From contig WJKQ01000104.1 in assembly GCA_014728975.1 (NCBI GenBank), positions 1 to 12,128 on the forward strand: 12,128 nucleotides of DNA, written 5' to 3'. The stretch comes from Candidatus Peregrinibacteria bacterium. GTDB lineage: Bacteria > Patescibacteriota > Gracilibacteria > UBA1369 > LOWO2-01-FULL-3. This document shows, piece by piece, positions 1 through 7,121 of the stretch. The position numbers were made by a program, and so were the translations under genes. The notes beneath the pieces were generated by a model, which was not told the origin of the DNA, searched no databases, and was given only the letters and a program-made list of their open reading frames with translations. Numbering within the stretch: the first letter of the stretch is position 1; each line of letters starts with the position of its first letter.

Positions 1-557
1 CAATTATTGTTTTAACGGCATGTGCTCAGGAAGCAGAGCCTTCAGACCCCAGTGCCGACAGCGTGCTGGACGATAAAATATTTCAAACAGCGACTTCGAC
101 CCAAAATATGGAAAAATGTGACGAAATTCTAAATTCATCAAAAAAAGATGAATGCAAAATGGTTGTGGAAAGCCTCAGCCTAACAGACGAAGCAGTAAAA
201 ACAGTGGATAAATCTGTCTGCAACAAAATCAGAGATGCCCGATATAAAGAAAACTGCATAAGCCGCGTAAATGATGAAATCGCCTATCAAAATCGAGCTG
301 AAGAATATGCACAGGAAACTCAAAAACATGTTGAAGATGTAGCAAATATCGGAACGCTCGCTGCCGAATCGGGAGATGCTAGCTTATGTGATCAACTTGA
401 AGACGAAAATGAAAGAGCTTCATGCAAATATAATATCATCGCAAATCAAGCTTCCGAACAAAACGATCCATCACTTTGTGACGGTATCGGTCAAGAATCT
501 TTCATCCAATTATGTAAAGAATTTGTTACTAAAGACCGTCCGGATCCCAGCACATAG
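1..557 (+). CDS. Lipoprotein with repeated Cys-x11-Cys units (5' partial)
   Basis: The frame is open from the left edge (first whole codon at 3), so the true start lies outside the window. The first residues read IIVLTACAQEAEPSD: the end of a hydrophobic stretch followed by an LTAC lipobox, with the cysteine codon at 21-23. This predicts a signal-peptidase-II lipoprotein anchored at the outer face of the membrane. GTG at 63 would remove the lipobox, so I do not use it as the start. The mature part is acidic and probably helical. It carries four cysteine pairs, each with exactly 11 residues between the cysteines (codons 117/153, 219/255, 387/423, 477/513), often in a context like SLCDxI...C. 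A charged, coiled-coil-like stretch separates pairs two and three. Each pair could close a helical hairpin by a disulfide; that is inference. I know similar cysteine repeats from CPR and DPANN proteins but can assign no function. The stop is TAG, and the end overlaps the convergent gene by 29 bases. Confidence 0.8.
   Translation, partial: IIVLTACAQEAEPSDPSADSVLDDKIFQTATSTQNMEKCDEILNSSKKDECKMVVESLSLTDEAVKTVDKSVCNKIRDARYKENCISRVNDEIAYQNRAEEYAQETQKHVEDVANIGTLAAESGDASLCDQLEDENERASCKYNIIANQASEQNDPSLCDGIGQESFIQLCKEFVTKDRPDPST
117..515 (+). repeat. Protein-level Cys-x11-Cys repeat region (four units)
   Basis: Four units each have two cysteines exactly 12 positions apart. They begin at codons 117, 219, 387 and 477, so unit starts are 34, 56 and 30 residues apart. 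The last two units are most alike: SLCDQLEDENERASC and SLCDGIGQESFIQLC. Conservation is in the protein, not the DNA, which suggests an old internal duplication held by structure. Confidence 0.6.
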
Positions 558-1434
558 CTACAGCTCTAACCCACCTTGCTCCTCCAGCTGTATTAGTAAC
601 TTCCATCCAACAAGATTGGGAAGAGGTAATTGGCTGAACGTTATTCAAAACAATATCACCCGCGGTCCATAAATCGTTTCCACAGCTAACAACATATTCA
701 CCGATATTGCAAGCTTGTGAAATACTTTGATTGGCACCGGCAGGTATCGAAATCCAGCCTGAATACCTTTCGGTAAAATTTCCAAACTTATCTGCCTGTA
801 CAGTATCATTTACAACCAAATTATCGTTGATTACAACATCTCCATCAATATCCAGATCCTCACTCGAAATCCAAACTCTACCGTTGTCAGGATTTAGATA
901 AATAAATGGAGCGTATGCCCCTGAAGTTGATATTGATAAGTTGTTATTAATACCGGCATCAATATTTTCTACGTTATCAATATTTAACCCTGTTATACCT
1001 GAAATTGTATCTGTATTAATGACATCACCAAAAGTCACAGAATTAAAAAAGCTGGATGCACCATCGACATTTACTCCTCCTGCGATATCGACATGAGATC
1101 CGGCAGGTGATATTTCACCACCTAAAATTATATCCTCTGTAATATTAACATTCCCCCCCACGTTTAAATTACCATCTACATCCCCAGCTCCGACATCAAT
1201 ACTGTTGCCGTAATAATCTCCACCTGTCTCTATACTTCCGTTGGCATATAGCCCGCCATCAACTTCTACATCTCCAGTCACTGTCAATCCTGTAAAAGTA
1301 GGCGCGATCCCTGTGCCTGGAGGAGGGTGAGTAGGCGCAGCACCAATTGCCGCATTCGCCCCTAAAAGCAAAACTCCCGCAAACACAGCAAGCCCTGCCG
1401 AAATCAAAGCATTTTTCAGATGTTTATTTTTCAT
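529..1434 (-). CDS. Secreted repeat-rich (beta-solenoid-like) surface protein
   Basis: A 301-residue protein with a clear Sec signal peptide: basic MKNKHLKN, a hydrophobic core at about 9-26, and a likely cleavage after AIGA or GAA near residue 31-33. A short proline-rich linker follows (about 34-48). Residues about 50-215 are short Gly/Asp/Asn/Val-rich repeats of the type GDVEVDG, GNLNVGGNVNI, LDIDGDVVIND. Alternating beta-forming residues and turns suggest a beta-solenoid like those of bactofilin-type or adhesin stalks. The C-terminal domain (about 222-301) is different: it is Trp-rich and has four cysteines (C242, C251, C275, C295) that could form two disulfides, so it may be a folded tip or binding domain. 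The protein is probably exported and displayed on, or released from, the cell surface. There is no LPXTG motif or transmembrane anchor. It has its own promoter just upstream. Exact role unknown; similar repeat proteins are common in CPR genomes. Confidence 0.8.
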   Translation of the reverse strand: MKNKHLKNALISAGLAVFAGVLLLGANAAIGAAPTHPPPGTGIAPTFTGLTVTGDVEVDGGLYANGSIETGGDYYGNSIDVGAGDVDGNLNVGGNVNITEDIILGGEISPAGSHVDIAGGVNVDGASSFFNSVTFGDVINTDTISGITGLNIDNVENIDAGINNNLSISTSGAYAPFIYLNPDNGRVWISSEDLDIDGDVVINDNLVVNDTVQADKFGNFTERYSGWISIPAGANQSISQACNIGEYVVSCGNDLWTAGDIVLNNVQPITSSQSCWMEVTNTAGGARWVRAVAMCWDPDGL

Positions 1435-1460
1435 TTTTATTTTTGTTATAACTTTTTATA

Positions 1461-1489
1461 ATTTTAACATAAAAAAGCCTTTTAGACAA
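1461..1489 (-). promoter_or_regulatory. Promoter of the secreted repeat protein gene
   Basis: Read on the minus strand: TTGTCT (1484-1489), a 17-base spacer, then TAAAAT (1461-1466). The -35 matches consensus at 4 of 6 bases and the -10 at 5 of 6. Transcription would begin near 1454, giving a leader of about 20 bases before the ATG at 1434. The -35 lies in the loop of the terminator of the preceding gene. Confidence 0.5.
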
Positions 1490-1514
1490 GACTACAAAAG
1501 TTAAGGAAAAGGCT
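1471..1514 (-). terminator. Rho-independent terminator after the baseplate-J-like gene
   Basis: On the minus strand AGCCTTTT (1507-1514) pairs perfectly with AAAAGGCT (1476-1483), with a 23-base loop, followed at once by a run of T (1471-1475, plus the last stem base). The first stem arm overlaps the TAG stop codon (1513-1515). The stem is AT-rich and the loop long, so strength is uncertain, but the stem plus T-tract in the right place is typical. Confidence 0.5.
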
Positions 1515-3393
1515 ATTCAACCCTCATGGCGTTCCTGATTTCAAACTTTATATTGTCAGTAATATTTGGAATGGTCGGGGACCACGCCGGCCAGCTTTCA
1601 ATTTCCACTTTATTTATCTGCGGCAGATTTTGGATGTAAAGTTTTGCCTCTTCAATATCTTTACCGGCGACATGTTCCTTGATCTTGTTTAAAAGGCGTT
1701 CACCGCTTTCTTGATCCGGATCTATGGCGAACTGTTCAATCCCTTTAATGTTGGCGGTCAGCTTGATTTTGCCGGAATTATCGTCCCATTCAAAAATTCT
1801 ATAGGAAGTTGAATCTTCATTTATTGTTAAAAGCTCTTTTTGAGGACTTTTTTTCAGCGTCAGCTCGCTTTTCAATATTTCAAGCATCGCATCATGATCA
1901 TAATAAACACCACTTACGTAAATTTCTCCGCTCAAAGTAAATTCAGATTTTTCCTCGCCGACAACTCCTGAAGGGATTTCTACTTTCGGCTCTCCGGTTT
2001 TAATTGCCCCCTCTCCTTCTAACAAAGTATAAACATCGGATTCTCCCACAAGTTCACTTTTGGAAATTACAGCAGATTTAAGTTCCTCCACCGCGCTTTT
2101 ATAAAGCTCATCACTGAGCCGCGATTTAGCCGCTTCAATATCTTCTTCTGAAATATAAGTCACATAATCAGTGACTCCTCCGGTCATAGGATTATAACTT
2201 TCGGCATAAAGCTTTTTTTGACTGTTTTCTCTTAAACCCGGAAGAAAAAAACGGGCCGGGCCGATATTTCCTCTTTCTCCCACAATTGCTCCGTACGCGT
2301 CTACCTGATCGGCTGTAACGAATACTTCTACAGTACCCGGCCCTTCATTTGTAGCCGCAGGAACAGTAACAGGGTCCGAAATTCTGAAAACAATTCCATC
2401 CTCGGTCTGAAACCTGGTCCGCGCTACAAGCGGCCAGGAATTACCGGTTGTATTTATTATTGTAAGCGTACCGCTTGCATTAACGCCTTTATTTGAGAAT
2501 TTTTTTCCGGTCGCAAAATGAGTGATCGTCTTATCAACAGTCGTTTCGATAGGATAGCTTGCGATCATGTGAGGAGGCCTGGTTTCAAGTTCAGATTTGT
2601 TTTTTTGATAATCCGCGAGGGTAATATTAACGGATTTCTCAAGAACACTCGCGGAGGGCGTCAGATAAATAGTAACCCCCGGCAAAGCGATATAAATTAT
2701 TACTAACAAGATAAAAACACTTATAACAACAAGCCCGATCAGAGCGTGACGATTGGGCGCGACCAACACAAACTTGGATTTTTCCTTTTTTTGCGGGGGA
2801 GTTTTTTTACTTTTGATTTTTGAAACATCCACGGATTTTTTTGCCTTTTTCTTGCCTAAGAGTTCACTTATAGAAAGTTTTTTTTCTGCAAGTCGTTTGG
2901 GGGTTTGTTCCTCAACAGAATTAATAGTCGCCCTTAAAGGCGTAATTTTTAATTGCTCATCATCGGTTTCTGCGGAAAAAATTGCCGGAGTTCCTTCACC
3001 TGTGGCTTTATTATACACTTCAATCCCGATTTGTTGGGCAAGATGAAGACCGTTTTTGTCATTTGTAATAAGATAAACGGTTTTGTTGTCGTCCTCGGAT
3101 TTTCGTTTTAAAATTTTTAGATTAACGATGCTTTGAAAAAGTACCGCTCTTTTTGGAACTACAATATAAACATTTTTCGCGTTTACAGAACGAACTTTAT
3201 CGTAAACTTCGGTTACCTCTTCATCGATTTCGGCATATACAACTTTTTTTGTTGGAATTACTTTACTTTTTTCTTTTTTTTCAGATTCTTCTTTTTCGTT
3301 TTTCTTTTTTTTGGAAGTTTTATCGGTAGTATTTTGTTTTTTAACTACTTTTTTTTCTTTTTCTTCATCTTTTTTTTTCTTTTTTGGAGGCAT
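1513..3393 (-). CDS. Membrane protein with baseplate-J-like outer domain
   Basis: A 626-residue protein. Residues 1-50 are a highly basic, low-complexity Lys/Glu tail. About 60-135 form a compact cytoplasmic domain with the motif VYIVVPKRAVLFQSIVNLK, which I know from CPR proteins of this type. A second Lys-rich linker follows (about 165-208). One transmembrane helix lies at about 217-237 (IGLVVISVFILLVIIYIALPG), and the rest should face outside. The outer part contains a beta-rich domain (about 300-405) with ASGTLTIINTTGNSWPLVA, RFQTEDGIVF and NIGPARFFLPGL. Such domains are usually named baseplate J/gp47-like, although no phage tail genes are near. The end (about 410-626) is mixed alpha/beta. 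The start codon is 8 bases after the ATPase stop, so the two are cotranscribed and probably act together. The role is not established; a membrane partner or scaffold for the ATPase is my inference. Confidence 0.75.
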   Translation of the reverse strand: MPPKKKKKDEEKEKKVVKKQNTTDKTSKKKKNEKEESEKKEKSKVIPTKKVVYAEIDEEVTEVYDKVRSVNAKNVYIVVPKRAVLFQSIVNLKILKRKSEDDNKTVYLITNDKNGLHLAQQIGIEVYNKATGEGTPAIFSAETDDEQLKITPLRATINSVEEQTPKRLAEKKLSISELLGKKKAKKSVDVSKIKSKKTPPQKKEKSKFVLVAPNRHALIGLVVISVFILLVIIYIALPGVTIYLTPSASVLEKSVNITLADYQKNKSELETRPPHMIASYPIETTVDKTITHFATGKKFSNKGVNASGTLTIINTTGNSWPLVARTRFQTEDGIVFRISDPVTVPAATNEGPGTVEVFVTADQVDAYGAIVGERGNIGPARFFLPGLRENSQKKLYAESYNPMTGGVTDYVTYISEEDIEAAKSRLSDELYKSAVEELKSAVISKSELVGESDVYTLLEGEGAIKTGEPKVEIPSGVVGEEKSEFTLSGEIYVSGVYYDHDAMLEILKSELTLKKSPQKELLTINEDSTSYRIFEWDDNSGKIKLTANIKGIEQFAIDPDQESGERLLNKIKEHVAGKDIEEAKLYIQNLPQINKVEIESWPAWSPTIPNITDNIKFEIRNAMRVE

Positions 3394-3401
3394 GATCGCG
3401 A

Positions 3402-4655
3402 TTACATTTGCATTAAACGGACAACTTTTTTGAGAACTTTTGGAAGAAGCTGTTCTTCATTGATGAATGAGAGCGCAAGATTGGCAAGCGCCATGGGCAC
3501 AATATCCTGCTGATCTTTGATAAGTTTGGTCTCATCATAAAGATTGGTGACCATTTTTGGATTTAAGAATGTTACTTGTGGTTTTTTTGAGAATGGTAGA
3601 GACTTGATCCATTCCCGACTTTCCAAAGCTTCCTTTATTTCGGGTAGATGCGACCCTCCTCCTGAAAGAAGAATTTTTGACGGTAATACATCAATCCCTT
3701 CAAATTCCTCCAATGTCAAAGCGACACCCGAAAGCCAGACATCACTGTCGATTTTCATGGCTTCACGAACAATTTTATTTGATTGTCTTTCCAGATTATC
3801 GTTACTGTAAGCCAGCTTTATTTCTTCTGCTTCTTTGAACGAAATATTTAAAGTCTGCGAAAGACGTTTTGTGAATGTGCGTCCGCCGAGAGTAAACATT
3901 TTGGTTCCTTCGACTGACCCGTCACGTACTACAGCGACATCGGTTGTTCCCCCTCCAACGTCAATAAATATTGCACCATATTGGCCTCCATCCTCGTGAC
4001 CGAGACATCTGGTCAAAGCATAAGGTTCGGCCGCGATGGAAATAAGTTCCTTATCAATTTCAGCGGCGATGGTTTGAAGAGCTCCGTAATGAACAAGCGG
4101 GGCGAATGCGTTAAAAATACTTAAAGTCACCTCTTTTCCCTGAAAGCCGATGGGATTTGTTACTTTATATCCGTCAATTCTCACATCAACTATTGCGGCA
4201 TTAACTAGTTTGACATCGATTTCACTGTAGCCGGTTTCATGTGCGAGCTGACTTCTTACGGAATCAAAAGCTTTCCATTGGACTTTATGAACAATATTTT
4301 TCAGTTCGGCCAGATCGATTTTACTGTTTGCGTCCTGACGAATATAACTTGTTGTATTTGTAGCGCCTTTAACAAGTTCACCCGAAATCCCCAAAATCAT
4401 TTTTTGGGTCGAAACGCCGGATATATTTTCAGCTTCACGAATAGCACTGTGGCAATTGGAAATAACAGACGCGATATCGGTAACGACGCCGCTCTGCATG
4501 TCCCCAAGCTTCTGGCGCTTTTGGCCGACACCGAGTATACGTCCTTTTTTGCCTGCAGATTCACATACCAAAGCTTTAACAAAGTCAGTTCCAATATCAA
4601 GAGCAAGGAAGTGCGCGTCACTCGTCCTCTTTTTTATTCTGCGAAAAAATCGCAT
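3402..4655 (-). CDS. FtsA/PilM-like actin-fold ATPase
   Basis: A 417-residue member of the actin/Hsp70 superfamily in its FtsA/PilM branch. Visible motifs in order: phosphate-1 loop LALDIGTDFVKALV (about 17-30), a region of the size of the SHS2/1C insertion (about 85-195), phosphate-2 loop IFIDVGGGTTDVAVV (229-243), and adenosine motif KILLSGGGSHL (327-337). All nucleotide-binding elements look intact. The last 16 residues (LLPKVLKKVVRLMQM) could form a short amphipathic basic helix like the membrane-targeting tail of FtsA. FtsA anchors FtsZ at the membrane; PilM works with PilN/PilO in type IV pili. Neither ftsZ nor pil genes are here. The partner is the single-pass baseplate-J-like protein 8 bases downstream, which resembles PilM-PilN in plan. 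I therefore name the family only. The short basic N-terminus (MRFFRRIKKR) may also touch the membrane. Confidence 0.82.
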   Translation of the reverse strand: MRFFRRIKKRTSDAHFLALDIGTDFVKALVCESAGKKGRILGVGQKRQKLGDMQSGVVTDIASVISNCHSAIREAENISGVSTQKMILGISGELVKGATNTTSYIRQDANSKIDLAELKNIVHKVQWKAFDSVRSQLAHETGYSEIDVKLVNAAIVDVRIDGYKVTNPIGFQGKEVTLSIFNAFAPLVHYGALQTIAAEIDKELISIAAEPYALTRCLGHEDGGQYGAIFIDVGGGTTDVAVVRDGSVEGTKMFTLGGRTFTKRLSQTLNISFKEAEEIKLAYSNDNLERQSNKIVREAMKIDSDVWLSGVALTLEEFEGIDVLPSKILLSGGGSHLPEIKEALESREWIKSLPFSKKPQVTFLNPKMVTNLYDETKLIKDQQDIVPMALANLALSFINEEQLLPKVLKKVVRLMQM

Positions 4656-4676
4656 AGAATTTTTTAAAGCTAGAAA

Positions 4677-4705
4677 AATATACGAAAAATACTGTTAAAA
4701 AGCAA
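4677..4705 (-). promoter_or_regulatory. Possible promoter of the ATPase/baseplate-J-like pair
   Basis: Minus strand: TTGCTT (4700-4705), 17 bases, TATATT (4677-4682). The -10 matches at 5 of 6 bases, the -35 at 3 of 6. It lies in the 54-base gap between ddl and the ATPase gene, about 20 bases before the start codon. Read-through from ddl is the alternative. Confidence 0.3.
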
Positions 4706-4709
4706 GGTT

Positions 4710-5816
4710 CTATTCTTTATACCATTCACTCCCGCTGTCAAAAATGACCTTATTTTTACTTTTGTCCTCAAACCTTTCAAATCCAAGATCTACAAGTTTA
4801 TCGACAAGTTCTTCATAACTGATACCGTGAGCCTCAATCATTTTTGGATACATGCTTATGGAAGTAAAACCGGGCATTGTGTTTATTTCATTTAAATAAA
4901 CTTCTCCGCTGTCACGATCCAGAAAACTATCGACTCTCGAAAGTCCGCCGCAATCGAGTAATTTATAGGCTTTAATACAAATTTCCTTGATTTTTTCAGC
5001 GGTTTTATCGGGAATATCAGCCGGAACCTGAGTCATGGAAACTCCGTTAACATATTTATCGTAAAAATCATAAAATTCTCCTCCAACAATCACTTCACCG
5101 ACCGGCGCGGCAACCGGATCATTATTCCCAATGACGGAACACTCAATTTCACGGCCGTTTATTGCCTTTTCAACCAAAATTCTTCTGTCAAAACTTGCTG
5201 CAAAATCGATTGCGTTTAATAGATCTGCCTTTTTTTTGACTTTCGTAATTCCGACAGAAGAACCCATATTTGCTGGTTTAACAAAGCACGGGAAACCGAT
5301 GTTTTTTTCAATATCCTCAAAAATAATATCTTTTTTGATTTCCCAGGCATTTCTGTTGAAGCCTATATAAGGAACAACAGGCAGACCGGCGGATTCCCAT
5401 AAAGATTTACATTGTAACTTATCCATAGCTGTCGAAGAAGCCAGAACACCACATCCGACATACGGAATATTCATAATTTCAAAAAGACCCTGAATAGTTC
5501 CGTCCTCACCAAAAGGGCCGTGAAGTACAGGAAAAAAAATATCGATGTTATAAAAATCGCCTTTATCATTAACAAACCCCCGCATTTTAGGATCGGTTGA
5601 AAGAAAAATTTGCTGGAGGCCTGAATAATCCTGTTGTTTGAAGCTCTCAAGACAACCGTTTCCCGTGTACCATTTGCCGTTTTGTGTTATTCCGATTTCA
5701 ACAATCTCATATTTTTCAGGATTAAGAGCACCGATTACTGAAGTCGCTGAAACCAGTGAAACTTCATGCTCTCCACTGCGTCCGCCGAAAATTACTCCGA
5801 TATTTATTTTATTCAT
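4710..5816 (-). CDS. ddl: D-alanine--D-alanine ligase
   Basis: An ATP-grasp ligase of 368 residues, the usual size for Ddl, joining two D-alanines with ATP for the peptidoglycan stem peptide in the cytoplasm. Motifs: IFGGRSGEHEVSLVSA (9-24); HGPFGEDGTIQG (99-110), which binds the first D-Ala; KPANMGSSVGITKV (180-193), the ATP-binding glycine loop; EFYDFYDKYV (247-256), the omega loop; SRVDSFLD (293-300); and LNEINTMPGFT (308-318), with the metal-binding Glu and Asn. The omega loop has the KY pair of D-Ala-D-Ala ligases (Tyr216 of E. coli DdlB), where VanA has a histidine. The product should therefore be D-Ala-D-Ala, not D-Ala-D-Lac. A short C-terminal tail (about 350-368) extends past the usual end. 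The gene is on the same strand as alr and the dipeptidase but is separated from them by the opposite-strand HNH gene. A TATGAT (5873-5878) upstream could be a -10, but no good -35 goes with it. Confidence 0.95.
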   Translation of the reverse strand: MNKINIGVIFGGRSGEHEVSLVSATSVIGALNPEKYEIVEIGITQNGKWYTGNGCLESFKQQDYSGLQQIFLSTDPKMRGFVNDKGDFYNIDIFFPVLHGPFGEDGTIQGLFEIMNIPYVGCGVLASSTAMDKLQCKSLWESAGLPVVPYIGFNRNAWEIKKDIIFEDIEKNIGFPCFVKPANMGSSVGITKVKKKADLLNAIDFAASFDRRILVEKAINGREIECSVIGNNDPVAAPVGEVIVGGEFYDFYDKYVNGVSMTQVPADIPDKTAEKIKEICIKAYKLLDCGGLSRVDSFLDRDSGEVYLNEINTMPGFTSISMYPKMIEAHGISYEELVDKLVDLGFERFEDKSKNKVIFDSGSEWYKE

Positions 5817-5936
5817 GCCTGGAAGTTATCAAAAAAACAGGATTCCCTCAAGACGGTACTTGGTATTTTAGTATCATATTAGTTTACGATGATTATTTTT
5901 TAAAAGTTATAAGGACTTTAGAAATTTTTTAATAAA

Positions 5937-5956
5937 ATTTAAAAATATTTTTAAAT
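5937..5956. repeat. Perfect 20-bp AT-only palindrome in divergent intergenic region
   Basis: The 201-base region 5817-6017 separates the divergent ddl and HNH genes and is very AT-rich from about 5880 on. Inside it, 5937-5956 is a perfect palindrome with core TTTAAAAATATTTTTAAA. It could be an operator or a bent or easily melted site, but AT-only palindromes arise readily by chance. I found no convincing pair of promoter boxes for the HNH gene here. Confidence 0.35.
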
Positions 5957-6017
5957 ATATTTAAGAAAAATTTTACAAGCCTTTGTTAAAGTGAACCTGT
6001 AAAAAAAATCCAAAAGC

Positions 6018-7121
6018 ATGCTCACATACAAAATACAAAAAGCAGAAAAAATCAGATATTCAGACCCTAAAAAGCTTTCCGATCAGGAACTTTATAAAAA
6101 ATGTCAGGAATACGGTATGAACGCAAAAGTCTGGCTTAGACGCTTTGCCGGACTACTTCCGGAAGTAAATAAAAGAAAGCTTTATCGTAAAAAAGGTTTT
6201 ATCTCGATCCATGAATTTGCCAAAAAACTATGCGGTATGAGCGAATTTACGGTCGAGAGAATATTAAATTTATCAAACCGTCTTGAGGACAAACCTAATT
6301 TAAAAGCTCAATTTCAGGCCGGGATACAGGGCTGGAGCAAAATCGAGACTGTTTCGTTTATAGCGACACCCAAAACGGAAAAAAACTGGGCTGAAAAAGT
6401 AGAAAAAATGTCAAAAAGAGTGCTTGAAACCTATGTCAGCCATTACAGAAAAAAACTTTCAAAACAAGAAACTGAAGAAATAGCCAAAAATTTAATCCCC
6501 GGGGACGAATCAAAAAACATCCCCAACCTCAGTCAAGAGCTTAAATATTTATCATTTCAATTAAGCCGCGAAATCGAACACAAATTAAGGTTATTTAAAC
6601 AAAAAATTGAAAAACAGAAGAAAGAAAACTTAAGCTGGAATGAAGTTTTTCAGGAATTACTGATAAAAAGAACCTTTCGGACAAATCCCTATGAAAAATA
6701 TAATGGAAAAGAACAAAGAAAAATACAAAACACAAAAAACATCTCAAAATCCACGTGCAACAATAAAAACCTTTCAAAATCTTCAAGTAAAAACATCGAA
6801 AATCTCCAAAAACCTAAAAGCAGAGCTATTCCATCACAAATAAAAAGATTTATCAGACAAAAATACGGGACTAAATGCGCGTATCCAAATTGCAATAAGC
6901 CTTTTACGGTTTTTCACCACACAAAAAGATTCGCGATTTCCAAAAAACATGATCCCAAATATATTGTACCGTTATGTGATTTACATCACGGGTTGGTGCA
7001 CACGGGGCTGATAGCAAATGAAACAGACAATCCGGAAAACTGGCGAATTAAAGAAAAAATCAACAAAACTGAACTTACTGCATACATCGACCAAAGAATA
7101 AATGATTTCAAACCTGGATAG
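6018..7121 (+). CDS. HNH endonuclease family protein
   Basis: A 367-residue, very Lys-rich protein. The N-terminal two thirds are helical. Residues about 20-150 resemble the helical N-terminal region of DUF222-type HNH proteins (LSDQELYKKCQEYG, SIHEFAKKLCGMSEFTVERIL). About 225-270 is a low-complexity Asn/Lys/Ser linker. The C-terminal HNH zinc-finger nuclease domain (about 278-330) has CAYPNC (C287, C292), FHHTKRF (H300, H301) and PLCDLHHGLVH (C320, H323, H324, H328), with catalytic and zinc ligands all present. It should cut or nick DNA; the target is unknown. No methyltransferase, integrase, intron or inverted-repeat ends are visible, so I see no evidence for a restriction system or a complete mobile element. 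The gene lies between ddl and the dipeptidase gene, opposite to both, and overlaps the dipeptidase 3' end by 14 bases, which suggests a later insertion into a D-alanine gene cluster. No ribosome binding site is visible before the ATG. Confidence 0.85.
   Translation: MLTYKIQKAEKIRYSDPKKLSDQELYKKCQEYGMNAKVWLRRFAGLLPEVNKRKLYRKKGFISIHEFAKKLCGMSEFTVERILNLSNRLEDKPNLKAQFQAGIQGWSKIETVSFIATPKTEKNWAEKVEKMSKRVLETYVSHYRKKLSKQETEEIAKNLIPGDESKNIPNLSQELKYLSFQLSREIEHKLRLFKQKIEKQKKENLSWNEVFQELLIKRTFRTNPYEKYNGKEQRKIQNTKNISKSTCNNKNLSKSSSKNIENLQKPKSRAIPSQIKRFIRQKYGTKCAYPNCNKPFTVFHHTKRFAISKKHDPKYIVPLCDLHHGLVHTGLIANETDNPENWRIKEKINKTELTAYIDQRINDFKPG

Noticed and set aside
1513..3393. Phage tail or contractile injection system baseplate
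   Set aside because: Only one domain resembles baseplate J. The protein has a transmembrane helix and a long cytoplasmic part, and no tail tube, sheath, spike or capsid genes are near.
3133..3513. Phe-rich open frame opposite the Lys-rich end of the membrane protein gene
   Set aside because: Its runs of Phe are simply the complement of Lys codons; it is a shadow frame.
7108..7110. UGA recoding to glycine, as in Gracilibacteria or Absconditabacteria
   Set aside because: The dipeptidase ends in TGA at a sensible family length, and no gene in the window needs an in-frame TGA read as an amino acid. The standard code fits.
6018..7121. Restriction-modification system, group I/II intron or transposon around the HNH gene
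   Set aside because: No methyltransferase, intron structure, transposase, terminal repeats or target duplication is visible, and the flanking genes are whole.
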